NCBI GenBank assembly: GCA_002803225.1
Contig: NXFV01001707.1
Span: 1 to 63,907 of the forward strand
Length of the DNA: 63,907 bases
Reading direction: 5' to 3'
From: Gamarada debralockiae
Taxonomy: Eukaryota > Ascomycota > Leotiomycetes > Helotiales > Hyphodiscaceae
Below the pieces are notes generated by a model. That model was not told where the DNA came from. It did not search any database and worked only from the letters and a program-made list of their open reading frames with translations. How positions within the stretch are numbered: the first letter of the stretch is position 1; the number at the start of each line of letters is the position of its first letter. The position numbers were made by a program, and so were the translations under genes. This document shows, in pieces, positions 32,184 to 43,963 of this stretch.

Positions 32184-33431
32184 ATGAGGCTCATCATCAG
32201 AGACGATCCGGAGGCGGCGTCATCGTACATCGCCAAATACATCATTGGTATGTCCCCTCCTACCCCGCGATTCCGAATGTCATCACTCATAATTCCAAAG
32301 ACAGAATCAAACACTTCAACCCAACACCGGAACACCCCTTCGTACTCGGTCTTCCAACTGGATCAAGTCCAGTCCTCATCTACAAGATCCTCGTCGAGAA
32401 ATACAAAGCCGGAGAGGTCTCCTTCGAAAATGTCGTTACATTTAACATGGTAAATGCCCCCTTCGTTTTCAACGGCTGCCCCGCTATCCCTCCCCATCCA
32501 AATCCCAAGTCTTCGGAATGCACCAAGAACTAGCACTGATAACTCTATGCATATAGGACGAATATATCGGTATCCCGCGCGAACACCCCGAATCCTACCA
32601 CACATTCATGTACAAGCACTTCTTCTCACACGTCAACGTCCACCCACGCAACATCCACATCTTAAATGGCAACGCGCCTGACCTAGAAGCCGAGTGCGTA
32701 GCATATGAAGCAGCTATCAAATCGCATGGCGGCATCGATCTATTTCTCGGAGGAATCGGCCCAGATGGACATATTGCTTTCAACGAGCCTGGCTCTTCCC
32801 TGGCCTCGAGAACACGAGTCAAGACATTGGCATATGATACAATTATTGCCAACTCGAGATTCTTCGGCAATGACTTGGCGAAGGTCCCCAAGATGGCCTT
32901 GACGGTTGGTGTCCAAACTGTGTTGGAAGCCAGGGAGGTGGTTATCATTATTACCGGCGCCCACAAGGCGCTCGCGTTGCAGAAGTGTATTGAGGGAGGT
33001 GTGAACCACATGTGGACTTTGTCCTCCCTGCAATTGCACCCTCATCCCATGATTGTGGTTGATGAAGATGCCACTCTCGAGCTCCAAGTCAAGACTGTCA
33101 AGGTAAATTCCTCCTTCCCAATCTTCCAGTCACATTGAAAAGCACAAACAGACGCTAATGGTGGTCTTCACAGTACTTCAAATCTATCGAACAAGTAGCC
33201 TCCTCCCAAGGCTTCGAACAAATCCTCCCTTCAACTGTCCGCACCGGACCCAGAAGAAAGCCCTCACAACAGATTGAACCCGCGCCCGAAGTGAAGGAGG
33301 AACCTACCATACTTTCGCCCCAGCCATTGACGAGCACCCTTTTGTCGGCGCCGGCTACGGAATATCCTGTTAGATCGGTGACCCCCGAATTGATTCCTGA
33401 TCGTATGGGCAGCCGAATCGCTGCTTTCTGA
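32184..33431 (+). CDS. dam1: Glucosamine-6-phosphate deaminase
   Basis: Converts glucosamine-6-phosphate to fructose-6-phosphate and ammonia, the last step of GlcNAc use. Exons 32184-32247, 32301-32449, 32557-33102 and 33174-33431 join to 338 residues. Marks: MRLIIRDD start, [18 protein letters not shown] (phosphate loop), VVTFNMDEYIG (catalytic Asp), [38 protein letters not shown] (active-site Asp-x-His with following Glu). The 3' splice before exon 2 is the AG at 32299-32300, because only this keeps [11 protein letters not shown] in frame. The C-terminal 60 residues are a fungal Pro/Glu-rich tail. Confidence 0.95.
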
Positions 33432-33690
33432 GCACGATGATGAGATGATTTGAGTGTTTGAGGGATAGGTTCAGCGTTTTCTTAAGAAAGAATTGAGATC
33501 AAAATAGGAGCTGGGGAATAAACTTGTTTGAGTATCATATAAGCGAGCAGATTGTATTAACATAGTTGAATACGGAGTCTCTTCTGTTGTGTGCCGCTAG
33601 TGCTGGACATTTGGAGTTTTGAAGCGATCAACAGCACCTCATTTTCCCCCACTTTTGTCTCATGCATCACTCGAGCTCACTTGACCTCCG

Positions 33691-34323
33691 TCATTGTTGC
33701 GAGGTATCAAGTCCCTCATCGGCTCTATCTCCGATTTTCCGTGCAAAAGGTCTCCCTAACGGATCATACGTATCGCGAGACCACTCGGATGCATCAGATC
33801 CAGCCAGATAGCTAGGTTCCGGCAAAAAAAGACGTATCGTGTCTTCGTATGTTTCCCTGCGACCTCTCCCAACCGCTCTCCAAGCCGTTCCTTCAACAGA
33901 TGGATTATACCTCGGTGTATTTGGATTGGATATGCGTCGCGACCTTTGATACTCAACCATCGAGTTGCCTTGAAGGCGGCCATCGACAACTTGCCAGTGC
34001 CTTTTGGTTGGCGGTGAAGCAAGCCGGTGAGCGGCCCGACGAGCGTCGAACGCCCTCTCAGCCTCAATCCGTCCCATCATATTTTTAAATCTGCTCTCAT
34101 AATCCTTCCGCTGTTTGTCATCAATGTTCTTCCATGCCGTTTCCAATGCCATATCCATATCGAAAGTTCCATCCGCAATTGATATATGGTTCTGCGCAGC
34201 GATCACGGAATACGTTTCATTACAATAAAATTCAAAGGCGTTTCTAGTAGGGCTTGGATAAGTTGTTCTTGCGTTGGTGGGAGGGAATGATGGCCTCGTG
34301 GAGGCGCAAGGGGCTCTGATCAT
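33691..34323 (-). CDS. HMG-box-like protein
   Basis: About 210 residues from the Met at 34323. After a short N-terminus comes an HMG-box-like segment: PSPTRNAFEFYCNETYSV, a middle helix with MALETAWKNIDDKQRKDYESRF, then a basic tail (AERAFDARRAAHRL) and Arg-rich sequence (YQRSRRISN). The Pro-x-x-x-x-AFxxYC start and W-x-x-x-x-x-x-x-(K/R)xxYE spacing fit the family loosely. It may bind DNA. A Lys/Glu-rich frame just upstream (34550-34325) may be an extra exon, either of this gene or of the ULD gene. It interrupts the GlcNAc cluster without an obvious metabolic role. Confidence 0.55.
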   Translation of the reverse strand: MIRAPCASTRPSFPPTNARTTYPSPTRNAFEFYCNETYSVIAAQNHISIADGTFDMDMALETAWKNIDDKQRKDYESRFKNMMGRIEAERAFDARRAAHRLASPPTKRHWQVVDGRLQGNSMVEYQRSRRISNPNTPRYNPSVEGTAWRAVGRGRRETYEDTIRLFLPEPSYLAGSDASEWSRDTYDPLGRPFARKIGDRADEGLDTSQQ

Positions 34324-34525
34324 GAGAGCAACCAACCTTCACAAGACAAACGTATGATATTACTCCAAGCCTTTCCCCACCCTTCAACTTTCTTTCCTTT
34401 CCTTCTGATTGAAGTGCTTCTTTTCAAGCTACCTGCCTCTTTTCTCTGTGTGCTTTCCTTCTTGTGCTTCTCATGCTTCTCAGCTAGTTCGAATTCGTAT
34501 TCCCATTCACCTGTAGTGCTTCCTG

Positions 34526-36123
34526 TCAACAATTTGGGATCTTCAAGCAATTAAATCTCGACAAACCTTTCGAATCCTTTCTCCCTCGATAGCACAACTG
34601 GCCTTCATCATACCATAGCCATTCCGACCATGGCTGTTCTTTCGCGGCTTTCTTGTCTTCAATCACACTGCGACGAAGGCGCACGCGTCGAAAGTCTGCC
34701 CAATCATCCTCTTGGTGCTTTCTCTTTAAATTCATCCTGTTAAAATGAGTGTCTGATTCATCTTCCGATAACTGTATCGAATTTCCGAGTGCAAACCCGC
34801 TCTCTGAATAAAGCGAGTCTGTCGGCCGGACCGGAGAAGGGACGACTTGTAGAACATGTCTGAATGTCATCCCGCAATTCAAGCTTGGAAAGAAGTGTCA
34901 GCAGATACATATACAATTCTCCAAGAAGCACTTACCATTCGATATCAGGGCTGTCATTTGTTGCCGTACTAGGATGATGGCATTTAGGACAGTTGCCTTC
35001 AGCGGCAGCTCTGCTGGTTATCAATTGTGGGAAGATCATACTCATATCCACACGCTGGCCCGGAAAGAAGCAAACTTCCCAATCGGCGTTTAAATCGACG
35101 TCCCGCTTTGTTGCAGAGTCTTGGATTGCGAACTCTCCTCTTTCGATCTTCTCGGTGCCTCTACCATGCTTCATGAAATTGATTTTGAGAACTGCAACGA
35201 GTGCCTATCAAACCAAAATTAGCAGCACTTCATAGACAAGACAGGATTCTTTCACTTACTTCCGCCGAACGAATAAATTCTAGATGGAAGGGACTACTCT
35301 TCCCAAGCGCATCCAACAAATACACTGGCTGCTGTCGCTCAACTTGCCCTGGGACGCGCGTCATCAACTGTTGGATTTGAAGCACAATCTGGAATACTTT
35401 CACATTCGTCTGCCTGTACCAAAAATTAACATACGTAACAGTTAACAGTCGGGATGGTTGCAGAACTCACAGAATATTTGCAGTCATATCAAGCAGCTGT
35501 TTGCCTTGGTCAACAACAGAAGCCAATCTCTGCATACAGTTGAAGTATCCTTCTTGCACCCTGCCAGCTAAAGTCTTCTGCTGCTCGTCCTGGCGTTTCT
35601 CGTGGAGAGTCGATCCGCCCCTAATTTAAACACTTAGAACTTATTTATTCGAGTCTCTAGCGGTAGCATAGGACACTCACATCTGAACCGTCACAAGCAA
35701 CAATTGTATACTCTCCGTATGCCCCTTCAATTTGACCTTAAACGCTTCCACATCGCCTTTCCTACAAACTGCCCATTGGATCTTCATCCACCGATCCCTA
35801 ACATTTTCTATCCCTCCTCTTCTCCCTTCACCTGTATTCCCCAAGCTCGGCTGGTATTTCTGCGCTTTCCTCCAAAAGACATCGATTGTGCGCTGGCACT
35901 GTGAGGCAGCCTGGCGCAAAGCTATTACCTCCGCATATTGTTCCTCCTAGAATTCAAGCCTCTTGACTTGCAATAGAGCGGTCTCGAGACTTAGAAGCTG
36001 GCTCACAAGTTCACGATATTCGGTCGCGGCTGAGCCGCTCGATCGCAGGGCGGCGATGACCGTGCCGACGAGTTCGATGGCTGCGATGAAATCACCGACG
36101 GAGAAGCCGAAGCCTACTGACAT
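34526..36123 (-). pseudogene. ULD (ubiquitin-like) / zinc-ribbon protein with an in-frame stop
   Basis: Five exons (36123-35681, 35620-35471, 35413-35260, 35204-34936, 34883-34526) join in phase to a 457-codon frame. The N-terminus (VGFGFSVGDFIAAIELVGTV) and coiled region are the usual fungal pre-ULD helices. Then comes a ubiquitin-like fold (VYLLDALGKSSPFHLEF .. WEVCFFPGQRVDMSMIF) and a CPKC/CLNC zinc ribbon. Codon 59 is TAG (35947-35949), between VKRLEF and EEQYAEVIALRQAAS. It lies in the same frame on both sides, and no intron would remove it without deleting conserved sequence. The stop makes it a pseudogene unless there is readthrough, an editing event or a base error; everything else is intact, so decay would be recent. 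Confidence 0.7.
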
Positions 36124-36466
36124 GGCTGCCGCTGTCAGAGGAGCATGATTGTTCTCGGGTGGTGCCTTTGGGAATAATAAATTAGGATGTTTTGTTTTGG
36201 CGTCGAAGGTGTAGTGTCGATGTATATCGTAAGGCTGAGGCAATCCCGGCAATGAGGCTGAAATGGTCGCCAGGGTAGGAGAAACATCGACCAAAAGCAT
36301 ATAGATAGACCGAATCTTAGAGTATATACAGGTTTTAACATACAAAACGCCTTCTTGATATGCTATTCCCTATCTTCTATGGATCCCAAGCTTCCCAAAT
36401 TTCATATATGCACACTTAAACTCTATCAACAAGAAAGCTTCAAGTTGTCTGTCTAATTCTAGCCCT

Positions 36467-37877
36467 CTATTCCAAGCGATCAAATACTTTCATTCCAAAC
36501 TTCCAGACCTGGTCAATGCTCAAGACCTTCTCCCCGTTCTCCCCAACTTCCTCGCTGATGATCACGAGATCCGCATCTGCATCACTCTCTAAGCTGCCCT
36601 TCACGCCACTGAGGCCCAACATCGCGGCTGGCGTAGCAGTCACCGCCTTCAGCGCTTGCGGAATACTTGCACCCGACCAGTTTAAAAAGTTCGACACGCA
36701 CTCAATGAGAGTGAGACAGCTATCAATCATCAGCTTCCAAATCATCAGCCAAAAAAGAGAGGAAAGAACTAACCTCCCAGCAATCTTCCCGTCAGTCCCA
36801 GCCAACGTCAGTCTCGTCCCATTCTTGATGAATCTCTCCCCATTTGTCCAATCATATACTCCATCAGGACACCCCACAAGATGCATCGCATCCGTAACGA
36901 GAATGAAGCCATCCGGGTGTGAATTGAACGCGATCTTGATACTCGTGGGGTGAAGATGGATTCCATCCGCAATGATGCCAAAATACGGTCTCGGCAAACT
37001 CTCCGCAATCCCCAACACCCCAAACACGCCCGGATTTCTGTGGTGAAGTGGCCTCATCGCATTGAACAGATGCGTAATCATCGTCGCGCCAGCCGCAACC
37101 GCAGCAGAAGCCTCCTCATACGTAGCTTCCGTATGTCCAATGGAGTATATGATATCCCTTCCCGTTATCTCAGGGATCAAAGCAGTCACGTTCCCTGTTT
37201 CCGGGGCAGCAGTAATCTTTTTAATAACGGGGCGTCTGAGGGATCCGTCCAGCGGATCTACGGTTGCGTTGATGTGTTCGGCGCCATACATGTCCTCCAA
37301 ATCTTCGAACGACATGGCGCAGGATATGTTGTCAACTTTGTGAATGCCGTTCTTAGTGGGGTTTATGAAAGGCCCTTCGCAGTGCGCGCCGAGAGATTCG
37401 GAGCCATCTGTGGCAAGGCGGAGAGAGCCTGAGGGGCCGAGATGCGGTAGTGCCTGCTTCAATCAGCATCCATTTGAGATTTGGGGATGTGGCGCCTCTT
37501 ACATGATGGTAAACGTACTTCGACTCGGAAGTCAGAGTAGGTAGGTATGAAGTGACCCCCGTCTGAATCAAAGACTTGTTGACCTGTCTCAAAGTCTTCC
37601 CATATGTCAATGGATCCTCCGGTATTTGCGAGAAGTTGAATCCAAAAGCCCCATTCAGTTGAACATCAATCAACCCGGGTGAAATGATCCGCCCTCCCAA
37701 ATCTATCGTCGCATCCGGTACTGCAAGTTGGCCATAGAAAGCTTCCTGGCTTCTCACAATCTTGCCCGAGCCTGAGCTCACCCAAAGATCTTGCTCTACC
37801 AATGCATCTCCCTTCACTAGTCGGCAATTCGTGAATTTCGTTATTCTTTCCCGGTTTGTAGGAATAGCGGAAGGCAT
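36467..37877 (-). CDS. dac1: N-acetylglucosamine-6-phosphate deacetylase
   Basis: Removes the acetyl group of GlcNAc-6-phosphate. Exons 37877-37503, 37453-36774 and 36719-36467 give 435 residues; an upstream in-frame Met at 37946 would add 23. Amidohydrolase marks: SPGLIDVQLNGAFGFNFS (the metal-site His-x-His of other family members is Gln-x-Asn, as in NagA-type deacetylases), LGAHCEGPFI (metal Glu), SIGHTEATYEEA (metal His), THLFNAMRPLHHRNPG (metal His and substrate loop), ILVTDAMHLVGC (catalytic Asp) and RLTLAGTDGKIAGS. It is divergent from the GH3 glucosaminidase gene. Confidence 0.94.
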
Positions 37878-37946
37878 CTTCGAAGAACTCAAGACAGAAG
37901 GAAGAGATATTCCAGATGATGATGAAATTTTGGTGGCGTAAACCAC

Positions 37947-38682
37947 AGTCTACCTGTAGGACTACATAATGAAATGATATGAGACTGCGTGGAGTATCGG
38001 GCTTGCCTTATTAACCTTATGATGTCTTGCCCAAAGATACAGCCGAATGGCTGATGACTACTGTATCATAGCATGGAGCGTCATAGCTTGGTTGTTTGAA
38101 GGGTTGTGGTCGAAATCATGGCATGGCAAGATATCGGCGAGTGTTTGGTTGGATGTAACATTACATTCGCCGGGTTTACCGGTTGGAACCTTGCCAAATG
38201 AAAGTTTTCATCGGGAGCACGCACTCTTGAAAGAACTTTTGTGATGCCAAGAGTTGAAAGAGGAAATGAATGGCGATGTGAAAACTTAAGCACAATTACT
38301 CATCCCTTCGATATGAAGTTTCATGACTCTTGATGGCAACCTTTATTGCAGAAAAGGAAGCTAATGAGGGGCAATCCAAAAGGGGAATGTGATCATGTGA
38401 TCTCGGTGTGACTTTTGGGCCTAAGCTGCCTCTAACCCAATTCGGCGTTAAGCGACTCCTCAACCTTATCGTTACACAGAGCGGCATGTGCTCATAGCTC
38501 CGTAAGGCTGGATCTTTCACAACCCGCTTTGAAGACGTTGCACGTCCATGAACATGCTCGTATTGCTTGCAAATCTAGACGGAAGCGACGTTGTCCCGTG
38601 CTTATAACCCCACCTTGAAACCTAATAACGTGATCACCGTCCATCAACCTTCACCACGGACGCACGAAAGGTACACGTGAAG
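37947..38682. other. Divergent promoter region of dac1 and nag3
   Basis: About 735 bp shared by two head-to-head GlcNAc genes. A CACAAA core (minus strand, 38239-38244, context ATCACAAAA) matches the NDT80 site except for the leading G. No gene. Confidence 0.45.
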
Positions 38683-41600
38683 ATGGAGGCTTCGGAAGAT
38701 GAGCTGGACCCGCTATGGAACGACCTTGACTGGTAAGGAACTCCGAGTCCCGTGAGATTCAGGGAAGCTGACGTGATAGGGCGATGGGACAACTGTTTAT
38801 GGTACGTTTTGAAGCCCCTGAGACGAGGTCAGAAGCTTGTTTGCTTGCTTCTTCAGATGCATTTCGGGACTACAGATCGGCCGATAGATCCAACTTCCCG
38901 AATCATGTTGCATGATTTCACCCTTGTTCTAGTAAGACTGACTTCGAGGTTTGCAGATGGGATGGGAAGGAACAGAAGTCACACCGCAAATTCGGACTTT
39001 GATTGAGGACCATCATCTTGGCGCCATTTTGCTGACCACTAAGAATCTCAAAAGTAAATCATTGATTTCATTACTGCTGGTTGTTACTTGAGTCTTCTGG
39101 TAATGCCCATTTCGCTTTCGTGTAGTCACTTGGTGGACGGGGCTGCCCAGCACTTTGGGCTTCCTATGACTCGTTTATTTCTCATACATTTCAAATAACG
39201 CCGCATTTGTATCTATGCTCTGTGTGTAGTGAGATATACCGATGAGTACTGACCTACGCAGCCGCCCAAGATACCGCGAAACTTGTCCAAGAACTTCAAA
39301 CCATCGCTCACCAAGCCGGTCATCCAGTCCCACTACTCATCGCTCTTGATCAAGAAAATGGCGGCGTCAACAGTCTCTTCGATGAAGACTACATCTGCCA
39401 GTTCCCATCAGCTATGGGAGTGGCAGCAACGGGTTCCCTAGATTTGGCATACGAAGTCGCCAATGCAACGGCCAAAGAAGTCTCAGCTGTCGGCGTCAAC
39501 ATGATCATGGGTCCGGTACTAGACGTCTTGACGAATGCTCGGTATCAACCTTTGGGTGTAAGAGCTACTGGAGATGATCCTCAAGAGGTTTCGCAATATG
39601 GTATTGCTGCAATGAATGGGTATAAGGATGCCGGGATTACGACATGTGGGAAACACTTCCCTTCCTATGGGAACTTGGACTTTCTTGGGTCATCACTCGA
39701 TATGCCTATCATCACTGAAACATTAGAGCAACTGAGTTTGAGTGCTCTGGTACCATTTCGAAATGCCATCCGGGAAGGTCTGGATGCAATGATGGTTGGT
39801 GGGTGCGCCATTGCCAACGCAGGTATGCAAACCTTGAGTTCCTAGGTTTGAAATGGTAGTTGCTGACAACTAACCCTAGGTATGAATGTCATGCACGCCT
39901 GTCTGAGTGACCAGGTCGTGGATGAGCTGCTCAGAAATGACCTTGGCTTCAACGGCGTGACCATCTCTGAATGCCTGGAGATGGATGCCTTGAGCCACGA
40001 TATTGGTGTGAGAGGCGGAACTGTCATGGCTGTCGAAGCAGGGTGTGATCTGGTTCTACTTTGCCGATCGTATGCCGTTCAACTGGAAGCAATATCCGGA
40101 ATGAAGCTCGGCGTCGAGAACGACATGATTTCAAGAGATCGAATCAATCTTTCTCTAAAGCGTGTTCTTCAGCTCAAGTCGAAATGCACGAACTGGAACA
40201 AAGCCTTGAATCCGCCAGGAATAAATTTTTTGTCGACTCTTCATCCGAGCCATCTGGCGCTATCCACGAGAGCCTACGACAGCTCGATTACGGTAATGAG
40301 GGATAAAGGTCATCTTCTCCCTCTTTCAAGCACACTATATGCTGAAGAGGAATTACTACTTCTCACACCCCTTGTGAAGCCGCTACCAGCAGCGACGAAG
40401 ACCATCGCCGAAAATGCGAAGCCGGTTCCGACCGAGCATGATAAATGGATACATCGTTCTTCAATCATGAGCGGGGAAGGAGTCTTTCGGGAACTCGGGC
40501 GCTCACTAGCACGCCAAAGGCATGGCAAACTTCTGCATACCTCATACACCGCAAACGGTGTCAGACCCGTCCACGAAAACCTCATCAACAGAGCAGCAGC
40601 CATCATCATCGTCACGGCAGATGCAAACCGGAATCTGTATCAAAACGGCTTCACCAAGCACGTGGCAATGATGTGTTCAATGCTTACCGCAGGTGGGAAG
40701 AAGAAATCGCTCATTGTTGTGTCTGTTTCTTCACCCTATGATTTCGCCATGGATAAGTCAATCGGGACATATGTTTGTACATTTGATTTCACAGAGACTG
40801 CCATGTCCGCTTTGGTACGAGCTCTGTTTGGCGACTTCGTGCCCCAGGGTACGCTGCCTGGTACGTTGAGAAAGAGCAGAAAGGTACAGAAATCGCGGCA
40901 GAACTGGCTCGTCGAGAGCTGGAACCACGATCGAGACCACAGAGGTCTGCAAGCGCTTATCAAATCTATTGAGAAGACCGTTCCGCCAAATCAACAGTCC
41001 GGCTTATCTAGCGCAACAGCTGCATCCTTTGAACTTTCATCCCCAAACGCCGAGACAGGAGAAAACATCGAGGAATCCCACTATGTTGTCCGGAACTCTA
41101 GCACACAAGCTCTGTTTGGCTTCTGCTCGACTTACTACTTCCCATCTTCCTCCCTCGGCATATTAGGTTCCATCTTTGTCGACCCCTCGAAACGCAACCT
41201 TTCGATCGGTCACTCTCTTCATCAACGCGCCGTTCGTGGCCTTCTTCAAAAACGTGATATCAAGAAACTTCAACTAGGCTCCGGCCTGCCTCCTATCTAT
41301 CTTGGCATTCCAATGAGCGATCTTTCGGAAGGAGCGCGTCTGAAACGATGGTTCGCGACCAATGGATGGGATATTACGAGTCCGAAGCTGTTGTACACAT
41401 TGACCATCAGGAATCTGAATAATTGGAGCCCACCAGAAGGACTACTGCAATCGATACAGCGCGTGAGTTTCGCGTTTGATCTCATCCACGGCACGGAGAA
41501 CTCCTCCGCAGTACTCGACCACGTCTCAGCCCACTCTACGCCTGAGATACTCGCTCTCTACAACCTCGCGCTGTCCGACTCGAAGGCCTGCGGAATCGTG

Positions 41601-41981
41601 CGTGCGAAGTCACCAGTTGATGGCGCGCTTGTTGGGACTGTGATAATCTGCCGTTCGGAGACGTCTCTGTCGACATATATGCCGGTCCTCCATTCGTCAG
41701 GCAGTGACAGTATCGGTGGTATTTTGGCGCCCGTGGTCCCGAACACGCCTCAAGCTAGTATCGTGTTGCAAGGACTCGCGTTATTAGGCATTAGGCAGAA
41801 TAAAGCCCATAGAGCGGGGACTTGTGTGCTGAATTGGGTGAGTGGCGAGGAGCGGGATGTGTTGCTGGGCATGGGCTTCGATGTTTTGGATGCGTGGGAG
41901 GAGTTGAGTTGTAAGCCTGAAAGAGTAAGCGTGTCTCCAGAAAGAGTTCAAGATGGGATTGCTGACTTCAATATAGTTTAG
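38683..41981 (+). CDS. nag3: GH3 beta-N-acetylglucosaminidase with C-terminal acetyltransferase-like domain
   Basis: Should release GlcNAc from chitin-derived oligosaccharides; no signal peptide is seen, so it is probably intracellular. Five exons: 38683-38732, a 22-nt microexon 38780-38801, 38957-39053, 39262-39822 and 39880-41981, giving 943 residues. GH3 domain, residues about 15-380: QLFMMGWEGTEVTPQI, LLIALDQENGGVNSLF, KHFPSYGNLDF and FNGVTISECLEMDALSHDIG. Two sites differ from bacterial NagZ: the His-Asp dyad loop after KHFP is altered, and the nucleophile loop reads SECLEM rather than SDDLxM. The last 300 residues look like paired GNAT folds (GLLQKRDIKKLQLGSGLP, VLHSSGSDSIGGILAPVV). The same two-part layout is known for fungal GlcNAc-cluster GH3 enzymes. 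Confidence 0.9.
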
Positions 41982-42934
41982 TGAAATGAATTTGGGATAG
42001 TTTTTGGGACATATGGAATGATGGGGCATTTTCTAGTTTAGGGCAATGGGGTTTGGGTTCTCAATACAAGATGTCGACATCATCCTTTGCCGACTCGTCC
42101 CAGCGTGCGAGCCAGCTCGTCTGAAGTCGCATACTGTGGTGACAGCAACTTTTCCTTGCAAATCTGAGGCTAAGGATCCACGCTAGACTCCCTTATGTGC
42201 CCTCCAATTACGTGCTAGTACCCCTTTTCACAAACTTCGTTGCACAGCTTTGAAATAAGGGTTTCAGGCTAAGAGCTTTGCCATGTACATGGAACCTGAG
42301 ATTTCGTTGCACATCTGGGTCCCTCTGCGTCCTCCCATTACGCGCTAGTTCCTCCCGGTATGATTTCGTAGCACATCTGTGAAATAAGGGTATGAGACTA
42401 CGAGCTTTGTCATGTGGTGAACAGCATGGAACTGCATAGCTCTTCAATTTTTGTTGTATATATACAGAAGCGACACGTTAGCGCTGCTGATCTCGCCTTG
42501 CTGTCTTGAAGCCAATTGTATCTAGCCTCCTTTTTGAATGGTTTTATTGTCCATCTAAGAACGTACTCAGCTGAGTCGGCTCATACTTCACCCCATGTTA
42601 GCTATGCCAGTCTCGCCTTTCTCAACTTTTTGTTGCACACCCACAAAACGAGAACGTTAGCGATCTAGAAAAGCCTACGACCTTGCCCTCATCCAATGAA
42701 ATCCTTAAGTGGGTTCTCTTTGACCTTTGTTGCACATCTGCATTCTAGGCGATACCGCTACCGTCACATTCAACCTTTATGCTTCCAAAATGATTTCCTT
42801 GTCTGTCTTCTGGGGAGTCCAAGGGGTGCTTCTGCCATTCACGCCATTTGATTGTCCGGAATCCTGTCCACAGAGCACTCGATCTATATCCGCCCTTTTC
42901 TTCCATGCCATTGTCAGCTGAATCTTCAATCTCC
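41982..42934. other. Convergent 3' intergenic region with degenerate repeats
   Basis: About 950 bp between nag3 (plus) and the D-amino-acid oxidase gene (minus). It contains diverged direct repeats (listed separately) and no gene. Confidence 0.5.
42189..42425 (+). repeat. Diverged tandem duplication, about 130-bp period
   Basis: The first unit (about 42189-42298) and second (about 42318-42425) share TACG.GCTAGT, GTTGCACA.CT.TGAAATAAGGGT and GAGCTTTG.CATGT. The GTTGCACA(T)CTG word recurs farther right near 42628 and 42731, so more decayed units may be present. Confidence 0.6.
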
Positions 42935-43963
42935 TCATAGTTTTGCCTTCAACCCATCTCCTTCAATCAACTGCTGGACTCTTTCAGCAACCCCAAACGA
43001 ATAAGTGTACCCCGCCCCTTCAACCCCATAAGCATGCACAACATCTCCCTCCATCTCGACCCTCAAGCCCCCTTTTCTGCCAGGTCTGAAGCCCACGATA
43101 TCCGAAACAGACGCCAAATCCAAATTTTTGAAAGCGCCGTTCGTAATGCGATTCACCCTCCTCAAAATATCGCTCTTTAACTCAACATCGACTTCAGCAT
43201 CAAGTCTATCCGACTTAATCCCACCCATAATCACGCCTTCAGTTCCCATCCTCGGAATCACATATGTGTATTCTGACCCTTCCCTCATCACTAATTCGCT
43301 GAAGTCCGTATTCACAAACATCGTTTGTCCCCTCACAGGTCGCACAGCCTCATCTCCCGCCAACTTTTGAGCGCCGACTCCCGAAGCATTGACAATCACT
43401 TTCGCCTTCGTCAGCTTCCGCGCTTCCTCAACAGAACTCACTTCGGCTCTCACAAAGTTCACCCCTTTGCTATCCAGCTCCTTCTTCAGCCAAGGCAGAA
43501 GTAGCAGAGGGTTCATAGCTAAAGTTGTGTATTTCACTCCTAATGTTACACCATTGGGTAATTCGGAAGAAGGCAGGACTCGATAATCTGGCATCAGAGT
43601 TTTGTACCAAAGCTTTGAGTCATCGACATAGTCGTCTCGGTACTCAGTCATGGGGTAGAGCTTTACGCCACTTGAAGGATCGCGGTGTGCGAGAGACCAG
43701 TAGAATTTGAAGGCATCGGTTTGCATCTTTTGCTGGGTTTGAGAGGCTGCGTGTTGGGGGTGAAATACTGCTCCAGCCCTGTTTGGTTGTTAGGATATGA
43801 ACAAAATGGGAAGAACAGATACCAACCATGGGCTTGCCCAATTGAGACCGAGATCGCCGGGTAGGTCGCGAGCTATGATTGTGACTTTGTGGTTTGAGGA
43901 GAGAACATATGCTGTTGCCAGACCAGTGATTCCTGCACCGATTATACCAATTAATTCTCCCAT
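42935..43963 (-). CDS. D-amino-acid oxidase (FAD, peroxisomal)
   Basis: Oxidises D-amino acids to 2-oxo acids, ammonia and hydrogen peroxide. Two exons (43963-43827, 43778-42935) give 326 residues. The N-terminus is an FAD Rossmann motif (GIIGAGITGLATAYVL) and is followed by LNWASPWAGAVFHP. Other marks: KVIVNASGVGAQKLAGDE, RPVRGQTMF, TYVIPRMGTEGVIMGG and GYTYSFGVAERV near the C-terminus. The protein ends in AKL, a type 1 peroxisomal targeting signal. D-aspartate oxidase belongs to the same family and cannot be ruled out. It lies next to the GlcNAc cluster but I see no evidence it belongs to it. Confidence 0.92.

Noticed and set aside
31363..38244. CACAAA cores as proven regulator sites
   Set aside because: Six-base words are expected several times per kilobase. 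Each matches the longer NDT80 site except for one base, so they are mentioned only as candidates.
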